Shown here piece after piece: positions 9,105 to 15,000 of a stretch of 15,000 nucleotides of DNA. The position numbers and the translations under genes are program-made. Numbering within the stretch: the first letter of the stretch is position 1; the number at the start of each line of letters is the position of its first letter. The notes under the pieces were generated by a model. That model had not been told where the DNA came from. It made no database searches and saw only the letters and a program-made list of their open reading frames with translations. The DNA comes from Nymphaea colorata (lineage: Eukaryota; Streptophyta; Magnoliopsida; Nymphaeales; Nymphaeaceae): the NCBI RefSeq assembly GCF_008831285.2, contig NW_022205170.1, forward strand, positions 1-15,000, given 5' to 3'.

Positions 9105-9420
9105 ACCTAAAATACCCAGCAAAGGTTAGGACAATTTTGTCCCTTTTTTCGCTGAAAGAAGTAGAGGGATTTGATACGGATTTTGATCCCATTCACGTAT
9201 CGCAAATGGATCAGCAGTGATATTTTCATTCACTGTCCGCTCTTTTCTTCCCCCTCTTTTTGTTCTTTTCCTTTTACGTATCACAGCACAGTAATTAGGA
9301 ATAGAAAAAAATCTCTATAAAGAAAGAAAAGAAGGGTCTTTCTCTTCTCTTAGAATAACGGTATCAATTGGTATTTGATACATTGTGTGGTTGGTAACGT
9401 TGGTGAATTAGATGAGGATA
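9105..9420. other. rps4-trnS spacer
   Basis: 316 bp between convergent genes. It contains two stem-loops, at 9129-9142 and 9215-9235, and a pyrimidine-rich tract near 9240-9280. No coding potential is seen. Confidence 0.75.
9129..9149 (+). terminator. Hairpin plus T run after rps4
   Basis: GGACAA-TT-TTGTCC at 9129-9142 is followed by C and TTTTTT (9144-9149), resembling a bacterial intrinsic terminator. It starts 25 bp past the rps4 stop. In plastids it more probably marks the mRNA 3' end. A weaker second stem, CAGTGA/TCACTG, lies at 9215-9235. Confidence 0.6.
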
Positions 9421-9507
9421 CGGAAAGAGAGGGATTCGAACCCTCGGTAAACAAAAGCCTACATAGCATTTCCAATGCTACGCCTTGAACCACTCGGCCA
9501 TCTCTCC
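9421..9507 (-). tRNA. trnS-GGA: tRNA-Ser (GGA)
   Basis: An 87-nt class II tRNA on the minus strand, from GGAGAGATGGCCGAG to CCCTCTCTTTCCG, with a long variable arm. The anticodon loop TTGGAAA contains GGA. Compared with the common sequence, loop position 38 is A rather than C and one D-loop base differs. Neither disturbs pairing. Confidence 0.96.
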
Positions 9508-10300
9508 TACATAACCTTATCTTATTAATTATGACCCAGAAACCAAGTGAATAGCGAGTCACTCATATTATTTAGTACAGGTACGACCGATCCATTATCA
9601 TATCAAACTTTTTGTCAAGGAACGATCTTCCTTCAAGTTTCGAGGGATAAAAAAGAAAAACGTATTCATCCTTGTCAAGACGACGGACGCTCCCATCTTA
9701 TTGATATTTGATTTCTACCGGATTAAACCAACGGGTTGGAATGAATCAACCGATGGATCCTTTCCAGTTTCATTTCAGATTTTTCAAAAATAATCCCTCC
9801 CATGAGCTATGGATCTATTACAAATTGATGAATCATCCCATGGATTTTCATTCTATAATCTTATGGTGTCTACACGCTATGCACACAAAATGGATAGTTA
9901 TCCTTACCCCATTTTTATCATGGAATGCTTATTCCATTTTTTTATTATCATAATGAAATCCAATTTTGGTTAGGTTATGATAGGATAGGTTATTGTTTAT
10001 TATATTAGTATTAGAATCTGTAGAAAAAATTCCTTGATTCTTGCATTTCAATGAAATAGCTAATAGTCTCATTGGTATACTACTAAATTGGAATCGAAAA
10101 TCCAACCGTATTCAAATAGTTCCTTATTGATCCCTTCCCAAAAGTACTGAGTAAAAGATCCACATTTTTTGATTTTATAATTAGTTTAATTAGTTATTAG
10201 TCTTTTTTTTTTATGTCATTTCGTATCGTACAATTCCTTTGTTGTGGGATCATTTACCCGCGAGGGGTAATGAGAAGAATTATAAAATGGATTGCAAACT
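9508..10300. other. trnS-ycf3 spacer
   Basis: 793 bp of AT-rich non-coding DNA between divergent genes. On the minus strand a TTGACA box (plus 9613-9618) is followed by TATGAT-like sequence and could belong to a trnS promoter, but the spacing is poor. The ycf3 promoter was not identified. The 81-codon frame at 9708-9953 is taken as chance. Confidence 0.7.
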
Positions 10301-12353
10301 ATGCCTAGATCTCGGATAAATGGAAATTTTATTGATAAAACCTCTTCAATTGTAGCCAATATCTTATTACGAATAATTCCGACAACTTCGGGAGAAAAAG
10401 AGGCATTTACCTATTACAGAGATGGTGCGATTTGATTCCTTTTTTCTTACTTACCACTCTATTTCATTTATTCTTATTCTTACAAAAAGAGACACGATTC
10501 GGTATGGAAAGAAAAAGATTGGTAAAAACCTACGCTTGGTGAAGGTGAAGTTTGGAGATAGAGCAATCCCTTCTGTCGTGTATCCTCGATTGATGCAACC
10601 TCAGATGCTTCAATTGTCGATTCTAGTATTGAGCGAAAGGTTACACCTATAGGTTCTGTATTGCATGTCAATTCTACTGTAATAGTGCCAATAGGTGGCA
10701 TAGGGGAAGAAGCACTACACCTAGGAATCAACAAAACGAAAACTTTGTTATATAATTCCCCTTCTTCTTATCGGGATCGGGACTACCAAGAATGGTTAGG
10801 ACAACAAACATCCATCTCGTTCGTACTTTGGATACCCGTATAACCATCAAAGATCGTTGAAGTGACTAATTCCTGGAAATAGGGGGCGTTAAGAACAAAG
10901 AAATTGCTGGAGTTACCATTTTTCTCTAAGAAAGACCAACATGTTTGGTATTAAGTAAGAAAAGACCTCTTGCAGGAAGGCTGGCTAGAGATTTCTTGTA
11001 AAAACACTAGCCCCTGTCAGTTCATAAGGAAAATATTTAAATCTTTTTGGTTTTGGTTTGATTCCATGGATTATTTCCCTTAATATTATATTATGCGCAG
11101 AAGGGAGGAGCCGTATGAGATGGAAATCTCACGTACGGTTCTGGAACGGAGATTCTTGGAATGAACGACCGTAACGGATGTCAGCTCAATCTGAAGGAAA
11201 TTATGCGGAAGCTTTACAGAATTATTATGAAGCTATGCGACCAGAAATTGATCCCTACGATCGAAGTTATATACTCTATAATATAGGCCTTATACACACA
11301 AGTAACGGAGAACATACGAAGGCTTTGGAATATTATTTCCGAGCACTAGAACGAAATCCATTCTTACCACAAGCTTCTAATAATATGGCCGTGATCTGCC
11401 ATTACGTGCGACTATCTCTACTATAGAAATAGAAAGAAGGAAAGAAAGATCAAATCCGCTAGTATTAAAACCTCCTATTGCTAGTACTAGGAAATCTAAG
11501 GAGAAACAAAAAAAATAGGCTTTCTACATATCCATTGTCCAAAGGGGAACGATTTTTAGAAGCTGTAGCAAAAAAACAGACTTCATAGAAGCCGATATAT
11601 GAAGAACTAAGTATAGCCCTTATACTAGATTCTATGGATAAAGGATCTAATTGATAAAAGAAGCACCGTAAAGATCAATTATTGAGGTTTTTGGCCGATA
11701 CAATAAGACCTGCTTACTTATGTATGTCATAATATGACATAAAAGTTAGGAATCAACTTATGTAATAGGGTTGATCCACTAAGGTATTGAGCAGCGGTGT
11801 AGTATCAGATCCCAAGGAGAGTAAGTCCTTTTTTCTTATCGAAGAAAGTCTTTTTCAAAGATTCTATATGAATTTCTAGACGAAACCGAGATAGTTAACT
11901 TTCAGAAAACTCTAATGATAGAGGGAGATATCTATGCTTCATTCTTCTGAGAGTGGGAGAAGAGATAAAACTGATTATTGATCCAAATCGGAGTTTGAAA
12001 CTCATGTAATTAACTTAACCTCTTCAGGTTATTTGATTTGGCTAATCCAAGAAGGGATAGATCTCCGATAAATCTCATTCAGCTAGATACGGTAGATTAA
12101 GAAAGATGTAACGCCAAAAAAGAGTTGACTGCTGAGCCGTATGAGGCAGGAAACTCTCAAGTACGGTTCTAAGGGAAGGAATTGACCTACCTATTCCGAC
12201 CGGGGAGAAGAGGCCATTCGACAGGGAGATTCAGAAATTGCGGAGGCTTGGTTCGATCAAGCTGCTGAGTATTGGAAACAAGCCATAGCGCTTACTCCAG
12301 GTAATTATATTGAAGCACAGAATTGGTTGAAGATCACAGGGCGGTTCGAATAA
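10301..12353 (+). CDS. ycf3: Photosystem I assembly protein Ycf3 (three exons)
   Basis: Ycf3 (Pafl/PafI) is a thylakoid-associated TPR protein that chaperones photosystem I assembly, working with PsaA and PsaD. The exons are 10301-10424, 11176-11405 and 12201-12353. Spliced, they give 507 bp, or 168 residues, the exact usual length, with no stop or frameshift. Exon 1 encodes [12 protein letters not shown]. Exon 2 encodes the first TPR units ([39 protein letters not shown]). Exon 3 encodes the last ([20 protein letters not shown]) and ends TGRFE. Codons 15 and 109 are TCT (Ser) where the family has Phe, both possible editing sites. No clear ribosome site precedes the start. The gene lies upstream of psaA on the same strand, as usual. 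Confidence 0.96.
10425..11175 (+). other. ycf3 intron 1 (group II)
   Basis: This 751-nt intron begins GTGCGA and ends AC. Domain V is very clear at 11108-11141 (34 nt: GAGCCGTATGAG ... CACGTACGGTTC), followed by domain VI up to 11175 with an A near the 3' end as a possible branch point. No maturase frame is present; the 60-84-codon frames inside are not conserved. Confidence 0.93.
11406..12200 (+). other. ycf3 intron 2 (group II)
   Basis: This 795-nt intron begins GTGCGA and ends AC. Domain V is at 12134-12169 (GAGCCGTATGAGG ... AAGTACGGTTC), with domain VI to 12200. A small perfect hairpin, ATGTCAT-AAT-ATGACAT, lies at 11724-11740 in a peripheral domain. There is no internal coding sequence. 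Confidence 0.92.
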
Positions 12354-12601
12354 GAACACTTTCTTTTTGAATTGAATTCACTTAAATTGTTTGTTGGATC
12401 CATCAAATAGATTGTTGCCCCGGGGGAATCGATAGAGGAATTTCATTATATCCCTTCTAAGATCGTTCTTTTTATTTCATTTGGTACCTTATAGGGGTAG
12501 ACGATATATGCATATGGCACAGAATCTCTTCCTTTCTCTTAGCGATTGCTAACTAATCAAAAAGACGTCTAAAATCGATATCGGGATATTTCTTATCTTA
12601 G

Positions 12602-12621
12602 TCATTAGTAATGACTAATGA
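12602..12621. repeat. Hairpin TCATTAGT/ACTAATGA
   Basis: An exact 8-bp stem with the 4-nt loop AATG, about 250 bp past the ycf3 stop. It may mark the ycf3 mRNA 3' end; no T run follows. Confidence 0.6.
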
Positions 12622-12679
12622 GAGATCTTGTGATTTGTAATGGCGTAATACGTTGCATGTAACGTAGTATACAAGTAGA

Positions 12680-12744
12680 CCCATCTAGGCACTCATACAT
12701 CGAAATATGAGTAGACTAGGTTGGGCCAAAAAGTTGTTTTTGGC
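12680..12744 (+). repeat. Two adjacent stem-loops upstream of psaA
   Basis: The first folds ACTCATA (12691-12697) with TATGAGT (12706-12712), extended by CTAG (12685-12688) with CTAG (12716-12719) and flanking CCC/GGG. The second pairs GCCAAAAA (12725-12732) exactly with TTTTTGGC (12737-12744) around the loop GTTG. They sit between ycf3 and the putative psaA promoter and could terminate or protect ycf3 transcripts. Confidence 0.65.
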
Positions 12745-12779
12745 TCGCGTCGGGAAGGGATTTACAAAAAAACGGTCCG

Positions 12780-12808
12780 TTGAGCACCTCATAGATATGT
12801 CATAATAG
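12780..12808 (+). promoter_or_regulatory. Putative plastid-encoded-polymerase promoter of psaA
   Basis: TTGAGC at 12780-12785 resembles a -35 box. It is followed after 15 bases by CATAAT (12801-12806), or after 17 bases by TAATAG (12803-12808), as a -10 box. Transcription would begin near 12812, roughly 190 nt before the psaA start. A separate psaA promoter within the ycf3-psaA spacer is known in some flowering plants. Assignment here is from box match and position only. Confidence 0.5.
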
Positions 12809-12840
12809 ATCCGAACACTTGCCCCGGATAGACTTCCATA

Positions 12841-12862
12841 TCATAATTGCTCATAATTGCTC
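12841..12862 (+). repeat. 10-bp tandem repeat in the psaA leader
   Basis: TCATAATTGC is repeated exactly twice (12841-12850, 12851-12860) followed by TC, giving 2.2 copies. It lies within the predicted psaA 5' UTR. Confidence 0.85.
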
Positions 12863-12938
12863 TAGTGAATAACTAAGGAAAATTGTGGGGGATAGAAAGG
12901 AACTAATCAGAAATATATATTTCTCAGAGGTTCACTAA

Positions 12939-15000
<2,062 letters not shown>

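Noticed and set aside
9708-9953. Plus-strand open frame of 81 codons between trnS and ycf3
   Set aside because: No ribosome site, domain or known plastid gene exists at this place.

Overview
This window is angiosperm-type chloroplast DNA from the large single-copy region. Gene content and order are the conserved flowering-plant block, read in reverse of the usual map orientation: atpB (3' part), atpE, trnM-CAU, trnV-UAC, ndhC, ndhK, ndhJ, trnF-GAA, trnL-UAA, trnT-UGU, rps4, trnS-GGA, ycf3, psaA (5' part). All recognised genes, and every intron expected in this block, are in their usual positions. These are group II introns in trnV and (two) in ycf3, and the group I intron in trnL. The ndh genes are intact, so the donor plastome was of an NDH-retaining photosynthetic plant. 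Some psaA residues, and several unedited-looking C positions in ndhC, ndhJ and ycf3, hint at an early-diverging angiosperm. That placement comes from remembered family sequences and is an inference.

Layout. Positions 1-1.1 kb hold the end of the CF1 ATP synthase pair atpB/atpE, which overlap by 4 bp. Positions 1.3-2.2 kb hold trnM (minus) and split trnV (plus). A long spacer of about 2 kb follows with no supportable gene. Positions 4.2-5.9 kb hold the ndhC-ndhK-ndhJ operon of the chloroplast NDH complex. Positions 6.5-7.6 kb hold trnF and split trnL on the minus strand. trnT and rps4 follow on plus and trnS on minus (8.1-9.5 kb). The three-exon ycf3, a photosystem I assembly factor, lies at 10.3-12.35 kb, followed by psaA, which runs off the right end.

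How the genes fit together. AtpB and AtpE belong to ATP synthase. PsaA is a photosystem I core protein, and Ycf3 helps assemble photosystem I. NdhC, NdhK and NdhJ belong to the NDH complex that feeds cyclic electron flow around photosystem I. rps4 and the six tRNA genes serve plastid translation.

What is unusual. atpB carries five apparent single-base deletions within 57 bp at the left edge. psaA is frameshifted by one missing C. trnM has a substitution that breaks a D-stem pair. Everything else is in frame. This pattern suggests either local sequence errors in a plastome, or a long, fairly recent plastid-derived insert in a mitochondrial (MTPT) or nuclear (NUPT) genome that has begun to decay. 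The window alone cannot decide, because no non-plastid junction lies inside it. I found no evidence of a previously undescribed system.
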